DNA from: Culturomica massiliensis | GTDB lineage: Bacteria > Bacteroidota > Bacteroidia > Bacteroidales > Marinifilaceae | Assembly (NCBI RefSeq): GCF_900091655.1 | Contig: NZ_LT594621.1 | Span: forward strand, 3,432,188-3,496,187 | Reading direction: 5' to 3' | Length of the DNA: 64,000 bases | Shown: one piece after another, positions 51,120 to 60,070 of the stretch | Layout: every line of letters starts with the position of its first letter | Numbering within the stretch: the first letter of the stretch is position 1 | The notes under the pieces: generated by a model | Told to the model about the DNA's origin: nothing | The model's input: only the letters and a program-made list of their open reading frames with translations | Databases searched by the model: none | Position numbers and translations under genes: made by a program

Positions 51120-53456
51120 TTACTTCTTTGTTTTTTTCGTACTTCCGGAAGTTTTTTTTGCAGTGCTCTTTTTTCCGGTTGCTTTTTTTGAACCTTCTTT
51201 TTCAATGATTTCCATACATTCCTCCAGTGTTAATTCGGCCGCATTCCGACTTTTGGGAATCTTGAAATTTTTCTTTTCGTAGTTGATATAGGGTCCGAAT
51301 CTTCCGTTTAATATCATCACACCGTTATCAAATACCTTGATTTGTTTGTTTTTGTCACTCTCCCGTTTTTCCAGGATGCGTTGAATAGCCGTATCCAATG
51401 TGATGGTTCCGGGATCGTCTTCTCCTTTTTTCAGGGATACAAAGTTGTTGTTGTGCTTGATATAGGGTCCGAATCTGCCGATGCCGATACTGATTTCTTT
51501 GTCTTCAAAGTTGCCGAGCTTCCTTGGAAATTTGAAAAGTTCCAAGGCTTCTTCCAGTGAAATGGTTTCCATCAACTGTCCTTTGCGCAGACCGGCATAA
51601 CGAACTGTATCACCTTCTCCGATTTGTGCCATCGGTCCGAATCTGCCGATCCTCACACTGACCGTTTCCCCTGTAGTAGGGTCGCTGCCCAATACTCTGG
51701 CCCCGGTGTTCCGTTCAGAATTTTTCAGTGTTTTTTCGACATTTTCGTGAAAAGGACTGTAAAATTGTCCGATCATTTTTTGCCATTCAATATCTCCTTC
51801 TGCAATATTATCCAAGGCTTCTTCTGCCTGGGCGGTGAAGTTGTAATTCATAATATTGGGGAAATTGGCAGCCAGAAAATCCGTTACCACCATTCCCATG
51901 TCGGAAGGAAAGAGTTTTTTCTTTTCCGCCCCGAAATTCTTTTTGGATTTCGTCGTTGTGATATCGTCTTTTTTCAGCTCATACTGGATAATTTCTCTTT
52001 CAGCTCCTTCCCGGGATTCTTTGATGATATATCCCCTGTTTTGTATGGTTGTTATGGTCGGTGCATAGGTTGACGGGCGTCCGATTCCCAGAGCCTCCAT
52101 CTTTTTTACAAGGCTGGCTTCCGTGTAACGGGGCGGATGTAATGTATATTGTTCCGTAGCGATAATTTGTTTCCGGCCGAGTTTGTCACCTTCGTTAATC
52201 GGAGGTAAGAGTGCCGATTTTTCGTCATCGTGTTCATCGTCATTGGACTCCCGGTAAACACGTAGAAAACCGTCGAATATGATGACTTCCCCGGAAGCTA
52301 CAAAGGGAATTTTGCTTTCTGAAGCTTCGATCGTAATATTGGTTTTTTCCAGTTCGGCGTCAGCCATCTGTGAAGCAATCGTTCTTTTATATATCAATTC
52401 GTATAGAGATTGCTCGTTATGATCTCCCTCGATATGGGGTTTGTCCATATAGGTCGGACGAATAGCCTCATGCGCTTCCTGTGCTCCTTTGCTGTGGGTG
52501 GTGTATTTTCTACTGTGGGAATACCGTTCTCCTAAAGTTTGACAAATGACGGCTTTTGCACTACGAATAGCAAGATCGGATAGGTTGACTGAGTCTGTTC
52601 TCATATAGGTGATCCATCCGTGTTCATAAAGCTTTTGGGCTACGGCCATGGTTTGTGAAACAGAGAAACCGAGTTTACGGGAGGCTTCCTGTTGCAATGT
52701 CGATGTCGTGAAAGGAGGTGCGGGCTTCCGGATAGAAGGTTTGGTTTCTATGTCGGAGACCTTAAATACCGATTGTTTGCAGGCTTCCAGAAACTGAACC
52801 GTGAGTTCGGGCGTTTCAAAGCGTTCCGATACTTCAGCTTTCAGTTCAGCTTTTTCTGTGGTTTCAAAGGTTCCGGTGATTTTGAAATACCGTTGTTCCC
52901 GGAAGGCATTTATTTCCCTTTCCCGTTCAACGATCAGTTTGACTGCAACAGATTGTACACGTCCGGCAGAAAGTGAAGGTTTTACTTTTTTCCATAATAC
53001 AGGAGATACCTCGAAACCGACTAAACGATCCAATACCCTTCTGGCTTGCTGGGCATTTACCAGGTTGCGGTCTATATCCCGCGGATTTTGAATGGCATGT
53101 AAAATGGCATCTTTTGTAATTTCATGGAAAACAATCCGCTTGGTATTTTCCGGTTTTAATTTCAACACTTCGAAAAGATGCCAGGCAATTGCTTCTCCTT
53201 CACGGTCCTCATCGGAAGCGAGCCATACCGTTTTCGCTTCTTTGGCCAATGCCTTTAATTCTTTTACAACAGCTTTTTTATCTGCTGATATTTCGTATTT
53301 CGGTTGGAAATTGTGCTCAATGTCAATTCCGAGATCTTTTTTCTCTAGGTCTCTAATGTGACCGAAGCTGGATTTTACCGTATAATTACTACCTAAAAAT
53401 CGTTCTATGGTTTTGGCTTTTGCCGGGGACTCCACTATAACCAAATTCTCAATCAT
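51120..53456 (-). CDS. topA: DNA topoisomerase I
   Basis: 778 residues. The TOPRIM domain (LVIVESPAKAKTIERFLG, ASDEDREGEAIAWHL) is followed by LSAGRVQSVAVKLIVERE and the active tyrosine in WITYMRTDS (Y284). The C-terminus has two to three Topo C-terminal beta repeats (RIGRFGPMAQIGEG, GIGRFGPYIKH, NGRFGPYINYEKKNFK) and a lysine-rich tail, with no four-cysteine zinc fingers. It relaxes negative supercoils. Length is normal for Bacteroidota. Confidence 0.96.
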   Translation of the reverse strand: MIENLVIVESPAKAKTIERFLGSNYTVKSSFGHIRDLEKKDLGIDIEHNFQPKYEISADKKAVVKELKALAKEAKTVWLASDEDREGEAIAWHLFEVLKLKPENTKRIVFHEITKDAILHAIQNPRDIDRNLVNAQQARRVLDRLVGFEVSPVLWKKVKPSLSAGRVQSVAVKLIVEREREINAFREQRYFKITGTFETTEKAELKAEVSERFETPELTVQFLEACKQSVFKVSDIETKPSIRKPAPPFTTSTLQQEASRKLGFSVSQTMAVAQKLYEHGWITYMRTDSVNLSDLAIRSAKAVICQTLGERYSHSRKYTTHSKGAQEAHEAIRPTYMDKPHIEGDHNEQSLYELIYKRTIASQMADAELEKTNITIEASESKIPFVASGEVIIFDGFLRVYRESNDDEHDDEKSALLPPINEGDKLGRKQIIATEQYTLHPPRYTEASLVKKMEALGIGRPSTYAPTITTIQNRGYIIKESREGAEREIIQYELKKDDITTTKSKKNFGAEKKKLFPSDMGMVVTDFLAANFPNIMNYNFTAQAEEALDNIAEGDIEWQKMIGQFYSPFHENVEKTLKNSERNTGARVLGSDPTTGETVSVRIGRFGPMAQIGEGDTVRYAGLRKGQLMETISLEEALELFKFPRKLGNFEDKEISIGIGRFGPYIKHNNNFVSLKKGEDDPGTITLDTAIQRILEKRESDKNKQIKVFDNGVMILNGRFGPYINYEKKNFKIPKSRNAAELTLEECMEIIEKEGSKKATGKKSTAKKTSGSTKKTKK

Positions 53457-53650
53457 GCCTTATATACCTAATCTAAAATAATTAATGACACAAAAACTTT
53501 GCTAGTCTCTAAAAGAAACTAACATTAAATAAGTCGATGGACTTAAAATAATTGCATATGGACTGTGCCGAAGTTATAAATTTTAATTCGGCTGCAAACC
53601 TACGAAAAAATAATGGAAAATTGAAAGTAGAATTTTGAAAATAAAAAGTT

Positions 53651-54310
53651 TTATACTTTAGCTGTGTTGCCTTTATCTGTTTTTACCTCATTTTTCTTGT
53701 TGTTTTTCCCGGAAAAAAATTTTCGGTGGAACAGGATCAATATTAAAACTCCTATTGTAATATAGGAATCCGCCAGATTGAATACAGGCCGGAAGAAGAC
53801 CAGATAATCTCCGCCCCAGATCGGAATCCAGGAAGGTAGGAAATCTTCATAAATAGGGAAGTAGAGCATGTCTACCACCCGCCCGTGTAGAAACGGAGCA
53901 TAACCTCCGCTTTCCGGTAAAAATGTGGCTACTTGGCTATAACTATCGTTGAAAATGAGTCCGTAAAACATACTGTCGATGATGTTTCCCAAAGCTCCGC
54001 AAAAAATCATCCCGAAAGAAAAGATAACGCCTATGGGGGCTTTTTCTTTGAGTAATCTCAACGTATACCAGGCAATTCCAACGACAGCGACAATGCGGAA
54101 AAGGCTGAGGATGGTTTTGCCGGTTTTCCCGCTTTCCGATGCCATGCCGAAAGCCATACCGTTATTTTCGATGAAATGAATTTTGAACCAGTCACCCAGC
54201 ACATTGAATTCATCCCCGATCATAAAATGGGTTTTTATCCATATTTTTGCGGCCTGATCTATGACCAGCAAAGCGATTACAAAAATGAAAAGCTTATTTT
54301 TCAGACTCAT
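53651..54310 (-). CDS. lspA: lipoprotein signal peptidase II
   Basis: 219 residues with four membrane helices and the catalytic aspartates in GNIIDSMFYG and PVFNLADSYITIG. The insert between them (GGYAPFLHGRVVDMLYFPIYEDFLPSWIP) is typical of Bacteroidota LspA, which is longer than the E. coli enzyme. It cleaves prolipoproteins such as the RND adaptor and giant lipoprotein of this window. A strong hairpin separates it from dksA upstream. Confidence 0.95.
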   Translation of the reverse strand: MSLKNKLFIFVIALLVIDQAAKIWIKTHFMIGDEFNVLGDWFKIHFIENNGMAFGMASESGKTGKTILSLFRIVAVVGIAWYTLRLLKEKAPIGVIFSFGMIFCGALGNIIDSMFYGLIFNDSYSQVATFLPESGGYAPFLHGRVVDMLYFPIYEDFLPSWIPIWGGDYLVFFRPVFNLADSYITIGVLILILFHRKFFSGKNNKKNEVKTDKGNTAKV

Positions 54311-54327
54311 GTATATTATCGAAAAAT

Positions 54328-54361
54328 AAAACTAAGAACCGTTTTACAGGTCCTTAGTTTT
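54328..54361 (-). terminator. hairpin between dksA-like gene and lspA
   Basis: AAAACTAAGAACC (54328-54340) pairs with GGTCCTTAGTTTT (54349-54361), 13 positions with one mismatch and an 8-base loop, with an A-run at the left that reads as T on the minus strand. lspA, starting at 54310, is thus either transcribed separately or reached by read-through. Confidence 0.7.
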
Positions 54362-54370
54362 TCGTTTTTA

Positions 54371-54751
54371 TCAGGACTCCTGTCCTTCTTTTGCTTCAAT
54401 ACTTAAAGTGGCATGAGGTACGGCACGCAGTCTTTCCTTGGAAATCAACTTGCCCGTAACCCGGCAAATGCCGTATGTCTTGTTCTCAATTCTGATTAGG
54501 GCTGCTTCCAGGTGTGCAATAAATTTGGCCTGTCTTTGCGCCAGTCTGCCTGCTTCTTCTTTAGATAATACAGAAGCCCCTTCCTCAAGTACTTTGAACG
54601 TAGGTGAGGTGTCTGCAATATCATTCCCGTCACTTCCCGAGATAACGGCTTTTAAAGTCTCATAATCTCTCTTTGCTTTTTCGAGCTTTTCAAGAATAAT
54701 TTCTTTGAATTCCTGTAGCTCCGCGTCCGAATATCTGGTTTTTTCTGCCAT
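54371..54751 (-). CDS. TraR/DksA family protein with degenerate zinc finger
   Basis: 126 residues. A helical coiled-coil half (about 8-85) is followed by the DksA C-terminal pattern YGICRVTGKLISKERLRAVPHATLSIEAK. The four-cysteine zinc site is reduced to a single cysteine, with threonine, valine and histidine at the other positions. The coiled-coil tip has no obvious DxxDxA motif. It probably still binds RNA polymerase through its secondary channel, but that is inference. It lies between ileS and lspA, a conserved Bacteroidota order. Confidence 0.88.
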   Translation of the reverse strand: MAEKTRYSDAELQEFKEIILEKLEKAKRDYETLKAVISGSDGNDIADTSPTFKVLEEGASVLSKEEAGRLAQRQAKFIAHLEAALIRIENKTYGICRVTGKLISKERLRAVPHATLSIEAKEGQES

Positions 54752-54815
54752 AGCTTTTAATTTTTATCCAAGATAATAAAAAAGTAGTCTAAAATGTGAT
54801 CTTATACTTTTCTTA

Positions 54816-57800
54816 TTATTCGGAGGTTACATTTTTTTCGATCTTAATACTTGTGCTCATGTCGTCGATTTCAACTTCTTTTGCTTCACCCGGGATAGAA
54901 TCAACCAATTCAATGCTTTCGGCCAGAACCTGACTGGCAATATAAGTTGAAAAATTTTCTACAGCCTCGTTGATCTGTTCGTTTTTCTTTATGTATAAAC
55001 GGATTTTATCAGTGACATCGAAATCGCTCTCTTTGCGTAAGTTTTGGATCCGGTTGATAAATTCACGTGCTATACCTTCTTCTTTCAGTTCTTTGGTGAT
55101 GTTGATATCCAAAGCGACTGTAACACGTCCTTCGTTGGCCACCAGCCAGCCGGGAATATCTTCTGAAAGAATTTCCACATCTTCCAATCCCAAAGTTAGT
55201 ATTTCGTCGCCGATTTGCAACCGATATTCGCTTTTTTTCTCAAATTCAAAGATATCGCTTTGAGTCATTGCTGCGACAGTTGCTGAAATCTGTTTCATGT
55301 ATTTACCGTATTTCGGTCCCAGGGTTTTGAAATTCGGCTTGATTTTTTTGATCAATACGCCTGTGGTATCGGTGATGTATTCGATCTCTTTGACATTGAC
55401 TTCCGATAATATGATATTTTTTACCGCTTCCAGTTGGAGTTTCATGTCTTCGTTCAGGATCGGAATCATCAGTTTAGATAACGGTTGGCGAACCCTGATC
55501 TGCACTTTGCGTCTCAATCCCAACACCATGGATGAAATTTGTTGAGCCAATTGCATACGTTCTTCCAGCTGCTTGTTGATCAGTGTCTCATCTGCTGTCG
55601 GGAATTTGGCTAAATGTACGCTGCCAGCAAATCTTCCGGTAACGGTATTTAAATCGTGGAATATTTGTTCCGTATAAAACGGAGCGATCGGAGCGGCCAA
55701 AAGTGCTACTGTTTCAAGACATGTGTACAATGTCTGATAAGCAGAGATTTTGTCGGTGGAATATTCTCCGCCCCAATATCTTTTCCGGGATAACCGTACA
55801 TACCAGTTGGATAGATTTTCAATTACGAAATCTTGTATGGCCCGGCCTGCTCGTGTGGGTTCATATTTCTCATAAGCTTCTGTTACTTCTTTTATCAAAG
55901 AATTGAGCAGAGAAAGTATCCACCGGTCGATTTCCGGTCGTTCCTGTACCGGTACTTCCGGTTCGTTGTATGAAAATTTATCGACATTTGCGTATAAAGC
56001 AAAGAACCCGTAGGTGTTGTATAATGTTCCGAAAAATTTACGTTTTACTTCGTCGACTCCCGCTATATCAAATTTCAGATTATCCCAGGGCTGAGCGTTT
56101 GTGATCATATACCAGCGCAATGGGTCGGAACCGAATGTTTCGATGGTTTCGAACGGATCGACTGCATTCCCCAGACGTTTAGACATTTTGTTGCCTTTGG
56201 CATCCAGTACCAAACCGTTCGAGATGATATTTTTAAAGGCAACGGAGTCGAAAGCCATTGTAGCGATGGCATGTAATGTGAAGAACCAGCCGCGTGTTTG
56301 ATCGACTCCTTCTGCAATGAAATCTGCCGGAAAGCGCAAATGCTTGTCGATATCCTCTTTGTGTTCGAACGGATAATGCAGTTGAGCATAAGGCATGGCA
56401 CCCGAGTCAAACCATACGTCGATCAGGTCTTTTTCACGGAACATTTTTTGACCGCTGGAAGACACCAGGATAATGTCGTCTACATAGGGACGATGTAAAT
56501 CTATTTTGTCATAGTTTGCCTTGGAATTATCTCCTGCAACGAATCCTGCGTAGGGATTTTCAGTCATGAATCCGGCTTTGATGGAAGCTTCGATCTCTTG
56601 GATTAATTCTTCGACAGAACCGATGCATTTTTGTTCATTGCCGTCTTCGCTGATCCAGATCGGTAGCGGAGTTCCCCAATAACGGGAACGGGACAGGTTC
56701 CAATCTACCAGATTTTCCAACCATTTTCCGAAACGTCCTTCTCCGGTGCTGGCCGGTTTCCAGTTGATCGTTTTATTCAGTTCGATCATGCGTTCGCGTA
56801 CGGCTGTTGTCTTGATAAACCAGGAATCCAGCGGATAGTACAATACCGGTTTGTCGGTGCGCCAGCAATGCGGGTAACTGTGTTCGTGCTTTTCAACTTT
56901 AAACGCTTTGTTTTCTTTTTTCAACATGACGGCAATGTCAATGTCCAGTGTCGCATCGTTTTCGGTTAGGCTCGGATCATAGGCGTTTTTTACAAAACGG
57001 CCGGCATATTCGCCGTATAATTCTGTATTTACATTGTTTTCTACAAATTGCGGATCGATTTCTCCGATCACGAAAAGCCGGCCGCGTTTGTCGACCATCG
57101 GCTGTTTGTTGCCGTCCTTATCGACAAGCAACATCGGTGCTATGCCCGCTGTTTTGGCTACCCGGTCGTCGTCAGCACCGAAGGTCGGGGCGATATGCAC
57201 GATGCCGGTACCATCTTCGGTCGTTACAAAATCACCGGTGATTACCCGGAAAGCATCACCTTCGGGGCGCATCCAGGGCATCAGTTGTTCGTAACGGATA
57301 CCTTCCAATTCGGCGCCTTTAAATTCACCTACCTTTTGGTAAGGAATCAGTTTATCGCCTTCTTTGTAATCTTCTAAAGCCAGGCCTTCGGCTTTCGGAT
57401 TGAAATAAGCGTTGAAACGGTCCTTTGCCAATACAACGGTTATCGGCAAATAGGTATAAGGGTTATAGGTTTTAACCACATAATAAGATATGTTGGGACC
57501 GACTGCTAAAGCCGTATTCGAGGGCAATGTCCACGGTGTTGTGGTCCAGGCCAGGAAATAAACGACATCGTTGTTTGCAAATAGTTTTTCCGATTTTTCG
57601 TCCCGGATAACTTTAAATTGCGCCACACAAGTCGTGTCTTTTACGTCCCGGTAGCATCCCGGCTGATTCAGCTCGTGGGTACTCAGTCCGGTTCCGGCAG
57701 CAGGAGAATACGGCTGAATCGTATATCCCTTGTATAAAAAACCTTTATCGTATAATTTTTTCAATAAATACCATAACGTTTCGATATAACGGTTGTCATA

Positions 57801-58256
57801 GGTGATATATGGGTTTTCCATATCCACCCAATACCCCATTTTTTTTGTCAGGTCTTCCCATTCTTTTGTGAATTTCATCACATCAGCCCGGCATTCTTTG
57901 TTATAATCGACAACACTGATTGTTTTACCGATGGCTTCTTTGGTTATTCCTAATTTTTTTTCAACACCCAGTTCGACAGGAAGTCCGTGGGTATCCCAAC
58001 CGGCTTTACGTTCGACATAAAATCCCTGAAGCGTTTTGTACCGGCAGATGACATCTTTAAGAGTTCTGGCCATGACATGGTGAATACCAGGCATACCATT
58101 GGCAGAGGGAGGGCCTTCATAAAAAACAAAAGAAGGATGGCCTTCCCGTGTTTTCAGACTCATCTCGAATGTATTATTTTCTTCCCAGATTTTTAAAATG
58201 TCTTTGTTTACTTGTGAAAGATTTAAACCTTTGTATTCAGGGAATTTTTTGTCCAT
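54816..58256 (-). CDS. ileS: isoleucyl-tRNA synthetase
   Basis: 1146 residues, class I. GPPSANGMPGIHHVMARTLKD holds the HIGH-type motif (HH-V) and AKGNKMSKRLGN the KMSKS-type motif. A CP1 editing domain (WTTTPWTLPSNTALAVGP) and a long C-terminal anticodon region follow. This is the larger, eukaryote-like clade of IleRS common in Bacteroidota and often less sensitive to mupirocin; that property is family knowledge, not seen here. dksA and lspA follow it. Confidence 0.96.
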   Translation of the reverse strand: MDKKFPEYKGLNLSQVNKDILKIWEENNTFEMSLKTREGHPSFVFYEGPPSANGMPGIHHVMARTLKDVICRYKTLQGFYVERKAGWDTHGLPVELGVEKKLGITKEAIGKTISVVDYNKECRADVMKFTKEWEDLTKKMGYWVDMENPYITYDNRYIETLWYLLKKLYDKGFLYKGYTIQPYSPAAGTGLSTHELNQPGCYRDVKDTTCVAQFKVIRDEKSEKLFANNDVVYFLAWTTTPWTLPSNTALAVGPNISYYVVKTYNPYTYLPITVVLAKDRFNAYFNPKAEGLALEDYKEGDKLIPYQKVGEFKGAELEGIRYEQLMPWMRPEGDAFRVITGDFVTTEDGTGIVHIAPTFGADDDRVAKTAGIAPMLLVDKDGNKQPMVDKRGRLFVIGEIDPQFVENNVNTELYGEYAGRFVKNAYDPSLTENDATLDIDIAVMLKKENKAFKVEKHEHSYPHCWRTDKPVLYYPLDSWFIKTTAVRERMIELNKTINWKPASTGEGRFGKWLENLVDWNLSRSRYWGTPLPIWISEDGNEQKCIGSVEELIQEIEASIKAGFMTENPYAGFVAGDNSKANYDKIDLHRPYVDDIILVSSSGQKMFREKDLIDVWFDSGAMPYAQLHYPFEHKEDIDKHLRFPADFIAEGVDQTRGWFFTLHAIATMAFDSVAFKNIISNGLVLDAKGNKMSKRLGNAVDPFETIETFGSDPLRWYMITNAQPWDNLKFDIAGVDEVKRKFFGTLYNTYGFFALYANVDKFSYNEPEVPVQERPEIDRWILSLLNSLIKEVTEAYEKYEPTRAGRAIQDFVIENLSNWYVRLSRKRYWGGEYSTDKISAYQTLYTCLETVALLAAPIAPFYTEQIFHDLNTVTGRFAGSVHLAKFPTADETLINKQLEERMQLAQQISSMVLGLRRKVQIRVRQPLSKLMIPILNEDMKLQLEAVKNIILSEVNVKEIEYITDTTGVLIKKIKPNFKTLGPKYGKYMKQISATVAAMTQSDIFEFEKKSEYRLQIGDEILTLGLEDVEILSEDIPGWLVANEGRVTVALDINITKELKEEGIAREFINRIQNLRKESDFDVTDKIRLYIKKNEQINEAVENFSTYIASQVLAESIELVDSIPGEAKEVEIDDMSTSIKIEKNVTSE

Positions 58257-58271
58257 TGTTATAATACTTTA

Positions 58272-58365
58272 AAATTGTAAATTTTAGATTTTAAATTTTA
58301 AATTGTTTGGCAATCTGCTTCGTTATCAGATCCTTTCAATCTAAAATCGTAAATCTAAAATTAAA
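58272..58365. repeat. heptad element G
   Basis: The left array at 58272-58306 is AAATTGT, AAATTTT, AGATTTT, AAATTTT, AAATTGT. The right array at 58338-58365 is AATCTAA, AATCGTA, AATCTAA, AATTAAA. Both keep an exact 7-base period. It lies between aspartate kinase and ileS, both on the minus strand, about 15 bases from the ileS start. Confidence 0.8.
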
Positions 58366-58436
58366 ACCTAAGTTATATTTTATTTTCAAAAACTAAGGTG
58401 CAAATATATGATTTTTAATTGAAGATAGATAACGAC

Positions 58437-59705
58437 TTAGCTTTTTCTTACGACAAACCTGGCCGTTAGCCGGCTACGTTGTTCGACCAAAGCTTCGGTG
58501 TCTCCGATCAGTTTGTCGATGATTGCTTCCGTATAATGACGGATCGTAATCAAACGGACATCTTTATTATATAATACCTCGAAATCGTCTTTCATTTCGA
58601 GAATGAAGCTGTCAAAAACCGCTTCGTTGTTGTCGATACAGAATGAAAAGCTGATTGCCGAATTCTGCATGAGATTGAGGCGTAGGCGGTATTTGGCCAA
58701 AGTTCCGAAAATCTGGCTTAGCTTGGCTTCTGCAATAAACGAGAAGTCCCTGGGTGTCAGGGTCAGTAATAACTGATTGTCTTTATTGATGTATATCGGC
58801 GGTAGTTTCAGTTTTTCTTCCAGATCCCGGATGACCGACCCGTGTTCTTCCGGATGGAGGAACGACTTGACAAATAAAGGTATTCTTTTATTTTGTAACG
58901 GTTTTATTGTTTTGGGATGAATGACTTTCGCCCCGAAATTCGATAATTCGATCGCTTCCCGATAGGATAGTTTGGGTATGATCTCCAGATCGTCGTATAA
59001 TTTCGGATCGGCGCTCATAATACCGGGAACATCTTTCCAGATCGTTACATTTTCGGCTTCCAGTAAATTAGCAAGAATTGCCGCCGTATAATCCGAGCCT
59101 TCCCGGCCTAATGTCGTGGTTTGGTTGGTCGGGGTTCCGGCTATAAAGCCTTGTGTAAGATACATAAATGTATCCTGGAACGTGAAAATTTTCCGGCACA
59201 GTTGTGTCGATAAATCCACATCTATGTTGGCATCCCGGTAGGTTTCGTCAGTTTTCAGACATTTCCGGATGTCGATCAGTTTAATTTTACGTCCTTGCTT
59301 ATTCAGATAAGCGGATACAATCGTTGTGGAAAGCAATTCTCCGAAAGATACAATACGGTCGTATTCATAATCGTAACACAAAGACGGTTCGCTGTCCAGA
59401 ATTTCTTGCAATTCTTCGAATAGAGCATTGATTTTGCCGTTTACTTCCTCATCGTTGTCTCCGAACAGATCGTGTACGATGTTTTGGTGAAATACTCTGA
59501 CCTTGTCGAATGACTGTCCGAAACTTTCGGTTTTGTGGAAATAATCATTGCACACCTGCTCCAGTGCATCGGTCATTTTTCCCATGGCGGAAACGACAAT
59601 GATCAGATTCGTCTTTTGTGTATTGAGAATCTTAAGTAAATTTCTGATGCTTTCCGCATTACATACAGAAGCACCACCGAACTTGAAAATGTTCATATTG
59701 TTCAA
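58437..59705 (-). CDS. aspartate kinase
   Basis: 422 residues. IFKFGGASVCNAESIRNL and GREGSDYTAAILANLL are aspartokinase nucleotide and aspartate sites, with WKDVPGIMSADPKL and FGAKVIHPKTIKPL. The C-terminal ACT region (about 305-400) is present but short. It phosphorylates aspartate for lysine, threonine and methionine synthesis. CAAAAATA at 59716-59723 is a likely minus-strand -7 element (TATTTTTG) just before the start, with no good -33. Confidence 0.94.
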   Translation of the reverse strand: MNNMNIFKFGGASVCNAESIRNLLKILNTQKTNLIIVVSAMGKMTDALEQVCNDYFHKTESFGQSFDKVRVFHQNIVHDLFGDNDEEVNGKINALFEELQEILDSEPSLCYDYEYDRIVSFGELLSTTIVSAYLNKQGRKIKLIDIRKCLKTDETYRDANIDVDLSTQLCRKIFTFQDTFMYLTQGFIAGTPTNQTTTLGREGSDYTAAILANLLEAENVTIWKDVPGIMSADPKLYDDLEIIPKLSYREAIELSNFGAKVIHPKTIKPLQNKRIPLFVKSFLHPEEHGSVIRDLEEKLKLPPIYINKDNQLLLTLTPRDFSFIAEAKLSQIFGTLAKYRLRLNLMQNSAISFSFCIDNNEAVFDSFILEMKDDFEVLYNKDVRLITIRHYTEAIIDKLIGDTEALVEQRSRLTARFVVRKS

Positions 59706-60001
59706 AATTTGCCGACAAAAATAAGGATTAAATTGTAAATTTCAGATCGTAGTTTTTAAATTCTGATATAAGCCGGAAGGAAAATGGGTATATTCGACCG
59801 GACGATTGTATTTTTCAGATGAAAGGAGTAACGACGGAAATTATTTTAGACGTTGTATTTTGCCTCTTGATCCGTCTTTACGGACATTTTTTATGTTAGA
59901 TTTATCTGACAGGTAAGTGCTTTTCTTTCGGGGAACGGTAAATGTGTAAATTAAAATTCGTAAAGCTACAAGTAAATCTATCATTCTTTTAGTAACAAAC
60001 G

Positions 60002-60033
60002 TTTGCAGATTATAATTCGTAATTATATATTTG
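60002..60033 (+). promoter_or_regulatory. promoter of the acyl-CoA synthetase gene
   Basis: TTTG (60002-60005), a 20-base spacer and TATATTTG (60026-60033) match the Bacteroides consensus perfectly, 37 bases before the ATG at 60071. The remaining divergent gap 59724-60001 shows heptad-like fragments (AAATTGTAAATTTCAG at 59730) and no gene. Confidence 0.8.
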
Positions 60034-60070
60034 CTTTTTCTAATAAAATAAAACCTTATCTAACAAGAAT

